From positions 1 to 37,129 of the IMG/VR virus record IMGVR_UViG_3300035034_001426: a stretch of 37,129 nucleotides of DNA. The stretch is one strand, 5' to 3'. This DNA comes from a virus. This document shows, in pieces, positions 1 through 7,836 of this stretch. Positions within the stretch are counted from its first letter, which is position 1; every line of letters begins with the position of its first letter. A program made the translations under genes and the position numbers. Below the pieces are notes generated by a model that worked only from the letters and a program-made list of their open reading frames with translations, was not told where the DNA came from and did no database searches.

Positions 1-3
1 AAA

Positions 4-435
4 ATGCCTACTTATAAAAATACAACACAGAAAACGATGCAACTAATACTTAATCATAACAACGATTACACAAACATTAAACCATTTCAAGAAGTAGAAT
101 CGGAAGTGATATATGATATTGAAGGTCTGGAGTTGATAGATGATGCTCCTTATTTTAATTCAGTATTGGTAGTTGATGATGTTGAAGTTCCTGATATCTC
201 TGAGCCATATGAAATAGATATTCATGAAGATGCAAGAGTAATTGAAGTCATTAACACAACTAGTTCAATGATTTATCTGTATTTTCAATCAACAGATAAC
301 ACGCCTCCAACGATCGTTAGTGGTGGGATGACAAAATCATTTGAAAATTTTCATAGATTCTCAAATAAATTAGTGTTCGTTGCAACTGCAATAACAGCAG
401 CAAATGAAGTGATAGTTTCCCAATCTATTGGATAA
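4..435 (+). CDS. Small phage structural protein, unrecognised
   Basis: An ORF of 143 residues starting three bases into the window, so its ribosome-binding site and any longer N-terminus cannot be judged. The protein is acidic, has no membrane segment and alternates short hydrophobic and polar stretches as beta-rich virion proteins do (for example the segment MIYLYFQSTDNTPPTIVSGG). It lies upstream of the lysis cassette on the same strand and is followed by a long untranslated region with a terminator-like hairpin, so it is probably the last gene of an upstream operon. I do not recognise the family; a head or tail decoration protein is possible. Confidence 0.7.
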   Translation: MPTYKNTTQKTMQLILNHNNDYTNIKPFQEVESEVIYDIEGLELIDDAPYFNSVLVVDDVEVPDISEPYEIDIHEDARVIEVINTTSSMIYLYFQSTDNTPPTIVSGGMTKSFENFHRFSNKLVFVATAITAANEVIVSQSIG

Positions 436-449
436 AAAATAAAAAAATT

Positions 450-556
450 CATCGACCTAATTGGTTGATGCATGGAAACCCGGAGGGCCGAGTAAATTTG
501 CGTATGCTTGCTCTTATATGCAATATGAGCAAAAGTTCGGTCTTTGGTTAGTATTA
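450..556 (+). ncRNA. Possible structured RNA or leader between genes
   Basis: This stretch holds several nested inverted repeats. An 8-bp stem (450-457 with 463-470, one G-T pair, loop taatt) is followed by a GC-rich segment around 479-491 that is unusual for this AT-rich DNA. A second hairpin has arms TTGCTC and GAGCAA (about 508-532). GGGCCGA near 485-491 can pair with TCGGTCT near 537-543, enclosing the second hairpin. A 27-codon ORF (ATG 468 to 551) runs through it without a convincing ribosome-binding site. It could be an RNA, a structured leader or a gene remnant; no known RNA family is recognised. Confidence 0.25.
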
Positions 557-588
557 TAGAACTGCAACAAAATTCTCACACAGTTTAT

Positions 589-631
589 AATTTAAAGTTT
601 TGAAAGTATTAACATTTCAAAGCTTTAAATT
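589..631 (+). terminator. Long hairpin terminator
   Basis: A 17-bp AT-rich inverted repeat (589-605 with 615-631, one T-G pair, 9-nt loop gtattaaca) is followed by a T-rich run (TTATTTATTTTC). It separates the upstream gene from the lysis cassette and probably ends transcription, perhaps in both directions because A-rich sequence also precedes it. Confidence 0.6.
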
Positions 632-718
632 TATTTATTTTCTATATTCATACGGGAATCCTAAGATATATCGTTTTTAACAACTACACATATTAAACTC
701 GTTAAATGACATATCTAT

Positions 719-748
719 TTGACAAAATAGGGCTTTGGATGCTATACA
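719..748 (+). promoter_or_regulatory. Sigma70-like promoter before the lysis cassette
   Basis: TTGACA at 719-724 and TATACA at 743-748 are separated by 18 bases, a good match to a host sigma70 promoter. It lies downstream of the 589-631 hairpin and upstream of the lysis genes. Transcription would start near 755, downstream of a possible TTG start at 735 and upstream of the strong ATG at 906. The rest of 436-905 holds only the possible structured RNA, the hairpin and an in-frame extension of the next gene. Confidence 0.4.
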
Positions 749-905
749 AATCCAGGATAAATTTAGGTCAATAGACTATTTTATATATGTCGTTAATGTG
801 TCACAATTATTAGGAATTAATTATATTGGTAGATGTATTCATGCAGTAGAAAACGAAGATCATGAACTTGAACAACATTTATATTATCTTACTAAGGAGT
901 GTACT

Positions 906-1361
906 ATGGATAAATTATGGTTATACGCCATGAAGCCTATTTGGAGTTTTATCATTAATGTTCTGTATTGGATATTTCATATTTTTAAACTTCGAAGTGT
1001 ATTGAAAGAAAAACAGTATATCAAAAATACGACAATAAGTATAATATCACTCAAACATCAATTAGAAAGAACGTCTTGGGTTCAAGATAATTTTAAAGAT
1101 TGGACTCCATGGGTAATTACTTTTATATCTAGAAACTATAAAGACGATTGTGATATGTCACACACATTTGGAAAATTTTTATTTGATTGTATTGGTATTA
1201 AATCAAAGAAGCTAAGTCTTCGTGGAGATTCTGGAGGACATGCTGTTTGTGTATCTAAAGACGATAGATGGATGATTACTAATAGTCATTTAATAGATCT
1301 AAAAGAAGCTAATCAGCACGTTCTTCAATATTTTAATGGTAAATATGATCGAATAATTTAA
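906..1361 (+). CDS. Membrane-anchored papain/transglutaminase-fold protein candidate
   Basis: The ATG at 906 has a near-perfect site (AAGGAG at 894-899, 6-nt spacer), giving 151 residues. The frame is open upstream to a TTG at 735, which would add 57 residues, but that start has no ribosome-binding site and overlaps a promoter-like sequence. A hydrophobic segment (about residues 8-28, with WSFIINVLYWIFHIF) is a likely membrane anchor. The C-terminal half shows an ordered Cys (DDCDMSH), His (GGHAVCV) and Asn (WMITNSH) that fit the catalytic triad order of transglutaminase-like cysteine peptidases. That assignment comes from motif order only. Position just before a holin and an endolysin suggests a role in lysis or envelope processing. 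Confidence 0.65.
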   Translation: MDKLWLYAMKPIWSFIINVLYWIFHIFKLRSVLKEKQYIKNTTISIISLKHQLERTSWVQDNFKDWTPWVITFISRNYKDDCDMSHTFGKFLFDCIGIKSKKLSLRGDSGGHAVCVSKDDRWMITNSHLIDLKEANQHVLQYFNGKYDRII

Positions 1362-1385
1362 CATATAATTAAATGGAGAGTTTCT

Positions 1386-1829
1386 ATGATTGGTGAAATA
1401 CTCGGAAAACTATTTGGTACAGATAAAGCAATTGCAAGCATAGTCGATAATGCTAGTAATGCATTAGATAAAATGATCTATACCGAAGAAGAAAAATCAG
1501 ACGATATGGCAAAGTCTAGATCAGAAGCTCGTGGAATGGTTATATCTTGGATGAATGCAACACAAGGTCAAAATTTAGCAAGAAGGCTCATTGCATTAAT
1601 AGTTACTTTTGTGTGGGTATTTCAATACTTTGTTATGACTATCTTATCAGTGACGGCTATATGGGTTCAAGACCCAAGCCCATTTGTCGAATCTTCTAAG
1701 ATTATAGGAAGTTATGCTGAAAATATGAATGGGGCTATGATGCTTATATTAGGTTTTTATTTTTCAGCACCGTTCCTTGGTGACATAGCAAAAGGTGCAA
1801 TGAATAAATTCTCAGGAAAGGAGAAATAA
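1386..1829 (+). CDS. Holin, 3-TM (GTA holin-like)
   Basis: A 147-residue protein with a soluble, charged N-terminal half (IYTEEEKSDDMAKSRSEAR) and hydrophobic segments at about residues 69-95 (LIALIVTFVWVFQYFVM and following) and 117-131 (MMLILGFYFSAPFL). The layout, with a basic QNLARR just before the first membrane segment, resembles the 3-TM holin family found in gene-transfer agents and phages. It would open the inner membrane at lysis. A good site (GGAGAG at 1375-1380) precedes the ATG. The endolysin follows 4 bases after the stop, so the two are almost certainly co-transcribed and translationally linked. Confidence 0.75.
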   Translation: MIGEILGKLFGTDKAIASIVDNASNALDKMIYTEEEKSDDMAKSRSEARGMVISWMNATQGQNLARRLIALIVTFVWVFQYFVMTILSVTAIWVQDPSPFVESSKIIGSYAENMNGAMMLILGFYFSAPFLGDIAKGAMNKFSGKEK

Positions 1830-1833
1830 AACT

Positions 1834-2193
1834 ATGGGAGATGATATCTCAGATAATTTTGCAAGAAATGAATTTCAATGTAAATGTGGGTGTGGATTTA
1901 ACACCGTCGATATTAAATTGATTGAGTATCTTGAAAAGCTTAGAAGGCATTTTAATGCTCCAATAACAGTCAATAGTGGGTGTCGTTGTTCAAAATATAA
2001 TAAACGAATTGGTGGGGCAAGTCGATCACAACATATGATTGGACGAGCATCTGATATTACTATTAGTGGTGTTACACCAAGGGAGATTGCAGATTATGCA
2101 GAATCTATAAATGTCCCAGGTGTTGGAAGATATTCAACATTTACTCATATTGATAGTCGAAGTAAATTTGCTAGATGGGGGTCGAATGATTAA
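1834..2193 (+). CDS. M15-family endolysin (peptidoglycan peptidase)
   Basis: A compact 119-residue Peptidase_M15_3-type protein that would cleave peptidoglycan peptide crosslinks. The family signature is clear: a Cys-rich N-terminus (FQCKCGCGFN), VNSGCRC at about residues 46-52, SQHMIGRASDI at 65-75 and THIDSR at 104-109. The zinc ligands are His67, Asp74 and His105. The length matches single-domain phage endolysins of this family. There is no signal peptide, so export depends on the holin encoded immediately upstream. The site AAGGAG at 1818-1823 lies inside the end of the holin gene. A strong hairpin follows 53 bases after the stop. Confidence 0.9.
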   Translation: MGDDISDNFARNEFQCKCGCGFNTVDIKLIEYLEKLRRHFNAPITVNSGCRCSKYNKRIGGASRSQHMIGRASDITISGVTPREIADYAESINVPGVGRYSTFTHIDSRSKFARWGSND

Positions 2194-2245
2194 AATGTAC
2201 CTTTAATCATGATTAATGTTGTTGTATATTATTATTTATTTGAAG

Positions 2246-2283
2246 TAAGTCTAAATGTTTAGTTTGACATTTAGACTTATTTT
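2246..2283 (+). terminator. Terminator after the lysis cassette
   Basis: A 12-bp perfect inverted repeat (2246-2257 with 2268-2279, 10-nt loop) is followed by a short T-run. It separates the lysis cassette from the tail-fibre cluster. Confidence 0.65.
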
Positions 2284-2304
2284 AGTTAAACAATTAATTG
2301 ACTT

Positions 2305-2325
2305 TATAAAATCTGCCGAGGCCAA
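2305..2325 (+). promoter_or_regulatory. Recurring TGCCGAGGYCAA element, copy 1
   Basis: The sequence TTATAAAATC followed by TGCCGAGGCCAA lies between the terminator at 2246-2283 and the first fibre gene (ATG 2363). A closely related element occurs upstream of the gene at 22529 (22496-22516) and inside another gene at 34531-34551. The AT-rich TATAAA block next to a GC-rich core and its position upstream of an operon suggest a phage promoter or operator. Function is inferred from recurrence and position only. Confidence 0.4.
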
Positions 2326-2362
2326 AAAAAATTAAACCTACTTATTATAGGAGTGCAACACG

Positions 2363-3412
2363 ATGGCTAAAATAGTAGAACCAACAACACAGTTCTTAGT
2401 GCCAACACCGAATGAGCATGTTAATTATGTGTTTGAATCAACAAATACAATTGAGGAGTATAGAACAGCAAGATACTTAAACCATATAACTAATATGTTT
2501 GGTAAGGATAAAGTAATAAAAAAATTAAACATGATTACTGCTGAATTAACAGCAAACACAGTCACTATAGGATTTAATGAAGGGGTCTTAGTACAAGATT
2601 CGACACTAATCAAAGTATTGTACCCGTTTGAAAAAGAATTAGTAAACTTATCATCAGCTTGTCAAACGTCAGATATTTATTATGTAGTGGTTTATACAGA
2701 TTTTAACTTTTCACCAGTTACATCCGCTCCTACTACCAATCCAAATCAATTTAATGTTTACATAGGTATATTGGATAATGTTTCCCATATTCTCTACACT
2801 ACAGATCCAACTATCACAGATACGGTAATTGCTTGGGATACTGATGTAAACAGAATAATATTGTATGCTGCACCAATAACTGATTTAACGACAATCCCAG
2901 TAACAATTAACATTGCATCTAATATTTATAATATTAGAAAGACAATTCAAGTTTCTGAATCTTCAGAAACATTTAATTATGAAAGAGATATTGATATTGA
3001 TTATTTTAATGGGGGAGTACTTACTTTCTCTGATGATAACGCAGTTGATATGGTGAGTTTATTGAAATCACTTCGTCCATATATTGTTTCACCTGTAAAT
3101 GCGAGTCCTTCTAACTTAGCAACTAACATTACTGAAACTCCAACGTTATCTTCTGATGAGTTCGAGTGTATCAATGGATCTGATACTCATTTAAATTCTG
3201 ACTGGGAAATATATTCTAATTCTAGTCTTTCTACTCTGGAGTGGTCAAGTTATACAGACACTACAAACAAAGTTTCCATAGTTGTTCCTGCTGGAGAATT
3301 ATTATTAGATAATACAGATTACTGGTGGAGATGTAAACACACAGGTACGACATATGGTGCAAGTGCTTGGAGTGTAGCCACAAAGTTCACTACTATAACT
3401 TTATTTATATAA
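2363..3412 (+). CDS. Tail-fibre/baseplate-associated protein, paralogue A
   Basis: A 349-residue protein with no recognised named domain over its first 240 residues. A segment DKVIKKLNMITAELTANTVT (about 49-68), then FNEGVLVQDSTLI, is matched in order by the proteins at 3600-4301 and 12017-13072, so the three are paralogues. A second shared motif is NGGVLTFSDDNAVDMVSLLK near residues 216-235. The C-terminal 100 residues (starting YIVSPVNASPSN, ending WWRCKHTGTTYGASAWS) look like an Ig/fibronectin-type beta-sandwich common in adhesins. The start has AGGAG at 2349-2353. It is probably a fibre or fibre-attachment protein and is the first gene of the fibre cluster. Confidence 0.7.
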   Translation: MAKIVEPTTQFLVPTPNEHVNYVFESTNTIEEYRTARYLNHITNMFGKDKVIKKLNMITAELTANTVTIGFNEGVLVQDSTLIKVLYPFEKELVNLSSACQTSDIYYVVVYTDFNFSPVTSAPTTNPNQFNVYIGILDNVSHILYTTDPTITDTVIAWDTDVNRIILYAAPITDLTTIPVTINIASNIYNIRKTIQVSESSETFNYERDIDIDYFNGGVLTFSDDNAVDMVSLLKSLRPYIVSPVNASPSNLATNITETPTLSSDEFECINGSDTHLNSDWEIYSNSSLSTLEWSSYTDTTNKVSIVVPAGELLLDNTDYWWRCKHTGTTYGASAWSVATKFTTITLFI

Positions 3413-3502
3413 TAATGTACTTGAAATGTTATCCAGTACACGCTCGAAACTAAAAACAATTTTTGGAAAAGATGTTTTTTTGATAATATTAAAGATACTA
3501 AA

Positions 3503-3570
3503 TTATAATATTAGAAAGATAATTATGAAAGAGATAACGATATCGAATCGATTATTTTAATGTGGGGGAG
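3503..3570 (+). pseudogene. Decayed copy of part of the upstream fibre gene
   Basis: Bases 3503-3524 repeat 2927-2947 almost exactly (core TATAATATTAGAAAGA). Bases 3521-3570 repeat about 2973-3016 (core ATTATGAAAGAGATA, then GATTATTTTAATG and GGGGGAG). About 30 bases of the original are missing between the two blocks. No open frame joins it to a gene. It marks an old duplication in the 187-base gap between paralogues A and B. Confidence 0.6.
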
Positions 3571-3599
3571 ATATTGCTTATTTATAGGAGATTTAAAAA

Positions 3600-4301
3600 A
3601 TGACAATTGCGACACACACACATATACCAAATCAAGATATTATATTTGAGCCATATAGTCAAAAGTTTTATTCCTATTATGATCATAATGATGATATACT
3701 GAAATATTATATTGATCCTAAATTTGGTGAATTTACCAGAATACTTGGTGAAAACACAATTCTTGAAGGGTTGACCATTTCAAATGTTTCTCATACTGCT
3801 AATTCTGTATCTTGTACTGTAGTTAAAGGTAGGATGATTATTGATCGTACTTATATTGAAATAGAATCTGATGAAAATATTACATATGAACATGCTAACT
3901 CTTTTTCAGATTCAGGGTATTTTGTTTTATCTGTAAGATTTAATAATCAGAATATTCTCAGAGCAAATAAATCGACATATCATTTGACTTATTTTACAGC
4001 AACTAGTCTTTCGCATTCTGATTTTGATCCAACTGAAAATTTGATTATTTTGGGAGTTTTTTCTTTTGCAAATACAAATGCAGTTATTACTTCTTTTAAT
4101 TTAATAGATTTTGAGTTTGGGGCAACAATAATTCTTGATGGTGTCGAAAAGACTATTCGGAATGTTGAAAATTCGACTAATACATTACTTGATGGAGGGA
4201 TAATTAATTTTAGTGATGTAGAACCCTCTGGATATAATAATGTATTTGATATGGTGAATTTATTGAAAGTACTTGGTGCTACAGTAACTTACACAGTATA
4301 A
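3600..4301 (+). CDS. Tail-fibre/baseplate-associated protein, paralogue B
   Basis: A 233-residue protein paralogous to those at 2363 and 12017. The shared core is ENTILEGLTISNVSHTANSV followed by VKGRMIIDRTYI, and the shared C-terminal block is DGGIINFSD then VFDMVNLLKVL. It lacks the Ig-like C-terminal domain of the 2363 product, so it may be the bare attachment or trimerisation unit. The N-terminus is His-rich (THTHIPNQD). AGGAG at 3586-3590 precedes the ATG. The next gene follows after 17 bases, indicating an operon. The function is unproven; a role in linking fibres to the baseplate fits its position. Confidence 0.65.
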   Translation: MTIATHTHIPNQDIIFEPYSQKFYSYYDHNDDILKYYIDPKFGEFTRILGENTILEGLTISNVSHTANSVSCTVVKGRMIIDRTYIEIESDENITYEHANSFSDSGYFVLSVRFNNQNILRANKSTYHLTYFTATSLSHSDFDPTENLIILGVFSFANTNAVITSFNLIDFEFGATIILDGVEKTIRNVENSTNTLLDGGIINFSDVEPSGYNNVFDMVNLLKVLGATVTYTV

Positions 4302-4318
4302 CATAGGAAAACAAAAAT

Positions 4319-5029
4319 ATGGTAACGATTAATGCATATAATAGAGTTTCACAATCGTTATTCACAAAATTTGTAAAAACGATTGACATTGAACGTAATT
4401 TAGAATTTTCTATCGTTGGTGTAAATAATATTTACAACACTGACCTATCTGTGTACGCATATCTTCCAGCGTCTCAATTTTATAGTATTTTTCCTGGAGC
4501 AATCATCACAGCTAACAATCAATCTAGATATCTATTATCAAAAATTAATCCCGATAACCCAGTGATTTTAAATTCTTCGGTTGATTGGAATAATGATGGG
4601 CTTGGATATTCTTTTACTTATAAAAATCCAATTTCACAAATCATAGATGAAAATCAAAATATAACGGGATATATTACTGCTGATAATAAAATTTACATTA
4701 CTGGTAGTTCAACAGAAGTAACAACAGATCAAATAACATCAACATCGAATGGATTAAAATTATTAAATTCTGAAGGATATGGGATATATATTACTGCTGA
4801 TGGGCAAATATACAAAGGTGATTCAAACACCAATGTTTGGGAAAATGTTGGTGGGATTTCTGATATTGAATTAGCTAATCTTGTACGGAAAACGGATACA
4901 GATGTTTCTGGCAATTTATGGGTACTTGATGAGGATGTACTTTCTTCTGATTCTGATGAAAAATTAGCTACCCAACAATCTGTTAAATCTTTTGTTGATG
5001 ATAAATCGATTGATGGAGGAAGTTTTTAA
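4319..5029 (+). CDS. Tail-fibre protein with ATQQS and IDGG modules
   Basis: A 236-residue protein. The N-terminal 90 residues (VNNIYNTDLSVYAYLPASQF) look like a beta-structured domain. The middle carries two similar units, NITGYITADNKIYITGSS and EGYGIYITADGQIYKGDS, suggesting a beta-repeat shaft. The C-terminus (TDVSGNLWVLDEDVLSSDSD, then KLATQQSVKSFVDD and SIDGGSF) is a phage-fibre module found again in the proteins at 5049 and 5285. The GATGGAGGAAG that encodes the IDGG end also resembles a ribosome-binding site close to the next gene. Likely a fibre or fibre-connector subunit. Confidence 0.7.
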   Translation: MVTINAYNRVSQSLFTKFVKTIDIERNLEFSIVGVNNIYNTDLSVYAYLPASQFYSIFPGAIITANNQSRYLLSKINPDNPVILNSSVDWNNDGLGYSFTYKNPISQIIDENQNITGYITADNKIYITGSSTEVTTDQITSTSNGLKLLNSEGYGIYITADGQIYKGDSNTNVWENVGGISDIELANLVRKTDTDVSGNLWVLDEDVLSSDSDEKLATQQSVKSFVDDKSIDGGSF

Positions 5030-5048
5030 TATATTATATGGAGGTATT

Positions 5049-5246
5049 ATGACAGTATTATCATCTTTATTTTCACCACACCCTGCTGCATCAACATTAA
5101 ATACAGACACAGATGTTTCAGGTAATTATTGGGTATTAGATGAAGACGACATGACGTCAAATTCTAATACTAAAGTTGTGACACAACAATCTACAAAAGT
5201 ATATGTAGACACAAAGACAGCAATAGTTGATGGTGGAGTAATTTAA
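5049..5246 (+). CDS. Short fibre-module protein (ATQQS/IDGG)
   Basis: The ATG at 5049 with GGAGG at 5040-5044 gives 65 residues; the frame is open to 4992, but that would overlap the previous gene and has no better site. Almost the whole protein is the module seen at the C-terminus of the 4319 product: TDTDVSGNYWVLDEDDM, then KVVTQQSTKVYVD and a terminal IVDGGVI. Either it is a stand-alone fibre cap or connector subunit, or it is what remains of a larger fibre gene. It lies between two fibre genes on the same strand. Confidence 0.6.
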   Translation: MTVLSSLFSPHPAASTLNTDTDVSGNYWVLDEDDMTSNSNTKVVTQQSTKVYVDTKTAIVDGGVI

Positions 5247-5284
5247 TAGGAGATTAAAAACAATATTGACGAGGTATATATTAA

Positions 5285-7384
5285 ATGTCAAACAAAATTC
5301 AAATAAAACGAGGAGCATTAAGTGAGTTACCTGTATTAGATATAGGTGAACCAGCATTCTGTACAGATACTCATGAGTTCTATATTGGTGATGGTATAAC
5401 TAATCATCAAATAGGAGGGATTGTATGGAAAGTAATTTCAACTAATACGACTGCTGCAAATCTGGTTGGTTATCTCATTGATTGTTCTTCCATTCCAATA
5501 ACACTTGCTCTTCCAACATCACCTATAGAAGGGGACACTGTTGGTATTTGTGATTACACATCAAGTGCTTCAATAAATTCAATAACAATTACTTCGACAA
5601 ATAATATTAAAGGTTCTCCAACAAGTTTAATTATAGACGTTGCTGGAGCTGGATTAGTTCTTGTATACTCCGATATTTCTCGAGGTTGGGAAATAGTAAG
5701 TGAAACCTCATCAGGATTATTAAGTTTATTTGGAGACACAACTCCACAGCTTGGTGGAGATCTTGATTTAAATGGAAATAATATAATATTTCCATCAACA
5801 ACAATTTTAGATGTATTAGATGACGATACTATGGCAGCTAACTCTGCCACTAAATTAGCTACACAACAAAGTATCAAATCATACATAATCAACAATGCAT
5901 ATGTTCATTCTACTCATCCGGGTGATGATATAAATGTAGATACAACAGAATTAACTGGTGCAGTTGTAGTATCTGATATTGATATTAATGTGTCAACAGA
6001 TGTATCTGGTCATGTGACTGATGCTAATGGTAGTGTTTCAACTCGAACACTTACTCTTGCAAATCTTGGTTATACAGGAACATCAGATGCAAATACCTAC
6101 GTTCATCCTACTCATCCAGGAGATGATGCATCAGTTGATACTGGGGTATTAACAGGTGCAGTTGTAATATCGGATCTTGATTTTAATATAAGCACAGACA
6201 CAAAAGGTCATGTGACCGACACTAATGCTACAGTTACGACTCGTACATTAACAAAAGCTAATATTGGATTAGGTAATGTACCAAACCTTAACTTCAGTGA
6301 TGCTTCAAACATTACAACAGGTACATTGTCGACTTCTATTCTTCCAGCTCTTGCCATTACTGATGTTTTCGCAGTTATAAATGAAATTGCTCAATTGGCA
6401 TTAACAGCACAGGAAGGTGATGTTGCAATACGATCTGATATTTCTAGTACATACATTCATAATGGTGGTGTTACTGGAACTATGTCTGATTGGTCAGAAC
6501 TTTCTACACCTCTTGATGGTGTAACTAGTGTCAATACATATACAGGACCTGCAGTAACACTTAACCAAGATGATATCGGTTCAGGGTCGACATATGTACA
6601 AACACAAAATGATTTTAACGATACTTTGTTAGGTAAGTTAAATGGTATAGCAACTAATGCTAATAATTATACATTGCCAGTTGGTTCAACATCTATTGGG
6701 GGAGTCAAATCAGGAACAGATATTACTATAGATGTTAGTGGAAATGTCTCAGTTAATGATGACTCACATAATCATATCATATCAAATGTGGATGGTCTTC
6801 AAACAGCTCTTGATTTGAAACTCAATGCTGCTTCAGCATACGTACATCCAACTCACCCTGGTGACGATGCAGCGATAGATACAGGTGCATTAATAACAGC
6901 AACAGTAATATCTGATCTAGATTTGAATATCACAACAGATGCTTCTGGACATGTGACTGATGCTAATGCGACTGTAGCAACTCGGGAACTTACACTTGCA
7001 GATCTTGGTTATACTGGTTCTGCTACTGCTAATAATTATACTCTTCCTGTAGCTTCGACAGTACTAGGTGGAGTAAAATCAGGAACAGATATAACAGTAG
7101 ACATTAGTGGAAATGTTTCTGTGAATAACGATAGTCATACTCATGATGGCAGATATTTTACGGAAACAGAATCGGATTCAAGGTTTTTATTAGTATCAAA
7201 TTTATTAGATGAAGACACTATGTCATCTAATTCAGCAGTTAAACCTGCATCACAACAAAGCATCAAAGCTTTTACAGATTCAAGTGTTTCTACACATTCA
7301 TCTTTATCTACAGGAGTACATGGTGCAGGAACAAATGCATTATTACACACTGGAAGTCTAATTGATGGTGGTGCATTTATTTAA
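5285..7384 (+). CDS. Long tail fibre with Mtd-like N-terminus and 66-residue repeats
   Basis: A 699-residue fibre. The N-terminus (SNKIQIKRGALSELPVLDIG, then FCTDTHEFYIGDG) matches the attachment domain of major-tropism-determinant-type tail proteins. Two ATQQS modules occur (about residues 178-205 and 638-662). Three copies of a roughly 66-residue unit begin with YVH(S/P)THPGDD and contain a V(I/V)SD(I/L)D block, GHVTD and TLANLGYTG. Two copies of NNYTLPV with GGVKSGTDIT and SGNVSV resemble long-fibre shaft motifs. The protein ends in LIDGGAFI. It probably forms a trimeric fibre; no catalytic residues are visible. GAGGT at 5271-5275 precedes the start. Confidence 0.85.
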   Translation: MSNKIQIKRGALSELPVLDIGEPAFCTDTHEFYIGDGITNHQIGGIVWKVISTNTTAANLVGYLIDCSSIPITLALPTSPIEGDTVGICDYTSSASINSITITSTNNIKGSPTSLIIDVAGAGLVLVYSDISRGWEIVSETSSGLLSLFGDTTPQLGGDLDLNGNNIIFPSTTILDVLDDDTMAANSATKLATQQSIKSYIINNAYVHSTHPGDDINVDTTELTGAVVVSDIDINVSTDVSGHVTDANGSVSTRTLTLANLGYTGTSDANTYVHPTHPGDDASVDTGVLTGAVVISDLDFNISTDTKGHVTDTNATVTTRTLTKANIGLGNVPNLNFSDASNITTGTLSTSILPALAITDVFAVINEIAQLALTAQEGDVAIRSDISSTYIHNGGVTGTMSDWSELSTPLDGVTSVNTYTGPAVTLNQDDIGSGSTYVQTQNDFNDTLLGKLNGIATNANNYTLPVGSTSIGGVKSGTDITIDVSGNVSVNDDSHNHIISNVDGLQTALDLKLNAASAYVHPTHPGDDAAIDTGALITATVISDLDLNITTDASGHVTDANATVATRELTLADLGYTGSATANNYTLPVASTVLGGVKSGTDITVDISGNVSVNNDSHTHDGRYFTETESDSRFLLVSNLLDEDTMSSNSAVKPASQQSIKAFTDSSVSTHSSLSTGVHGAGTNALLHTGSLIDGGAFI
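5900..7034 (+). repeat. Three in-gene copies of a 66-residue fibre repeat
   Basis: Units start at 5900, 6098 and 6839. The first two are directly adjacent with a 198-bp period; the third is separated by a different shaft segment. Each encodes THPGDD, a SD(I/L)D block and GHVTD. A fourth, more diverged unit starts near 7984 in the gene at 7837. Such DNA repeats allow unequal recombination between fibre genes. Confidence 0.75.
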
Positions 7385-7416
7385 TTTATATAATAACAAA
7401 AAAGGATTTAATTTTT

Positions 7417-7821
7417 GTGATTGGAGAAAAGGAACTTGATTTATTTGCAAAAAGAAAAGAGGTTGCGAATTTAAACGAAATGTTAAATTCAATAGATACA
7501 ACTACTAAAAATAAAGAATTGATAAATCAAATTAATGATACAACTACTAAAGATCAAAATCTAGTAAATCAAATTAATGAACTATTGTCTAAAAATAAAG
7601 AATTGACAAATCAAATTAATGACATGTTGGCTAACAACACAACTCAAATCGAAAATTTGTCAACACAAAATGATCTATTGGTAGGTCAAAATAAAGAATT
7701 CAAAACAACTTTGAAAACATCTTCTGACAAACAAACTCAGGATCAAATTGTTATCGACACATTAAATAAAAAAATATTTAATTTAAGAAAACAAATAGAT
7801 TCTCCAAATATTGATATTTAA
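7417..7821 (+). CDS. Coiled-coil protein with 14-residue repeats
   Basis: A 134-residue Asn/Lys/Gln-rich protein starting at GTG 7417, with AAAGGA at 7401-7406. Residues about 29-75 are three tandem 14-residue units (TTTKNKELINQIND, TTTKDQNLVNQINE, LLSKNKELTNQIND), which is two heptads each and encoded by a 42-bp DNA repeat. Long hydrophobic-heptad spacing continues to the C-terminus (LNKKIFNLRKQI). It is probably a rod-like trimeric or dimeric coiled coil, such as a fibre stalk, hinge or assembly helper, between two fibre genes. The family is not recognised. Confidence 0.6.
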   Translation: MIGEKELDLFAKRKEVANLNEMLNSIDTTTKNKELINQINDTTTKDQNLVNQINELLSKNKELTNQINDMLANNTTQIENLSTQNDLLVGQNKEFKTTLKTSSDKQTQDQIVIDTLNKKIFNLRKQIDSPNIDI

Positions 7822-7836
7822 AAGGTACTGATATTA

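Noticed and set aside
450-556. tRNA gene
   Set aside because: The hairpins do not form a cloverleaf; no T-loop GTTCRA or acceptor stem could be matched. No tRNA was recognised elsewhere.
4992-5048. Upstream extension of the short fibre-module gene to 4992
   Set aside because: It overlaps the previous fibre gene, and the ATG at 5049 has GGAGG directly upstream.
5900-7034. CRISPR-like or satellite array
   Set aside because: The repeats are in frame, protein-coding, and not separated by equal-length unique spacers. No CRISPR array was seen anywhere in the window.
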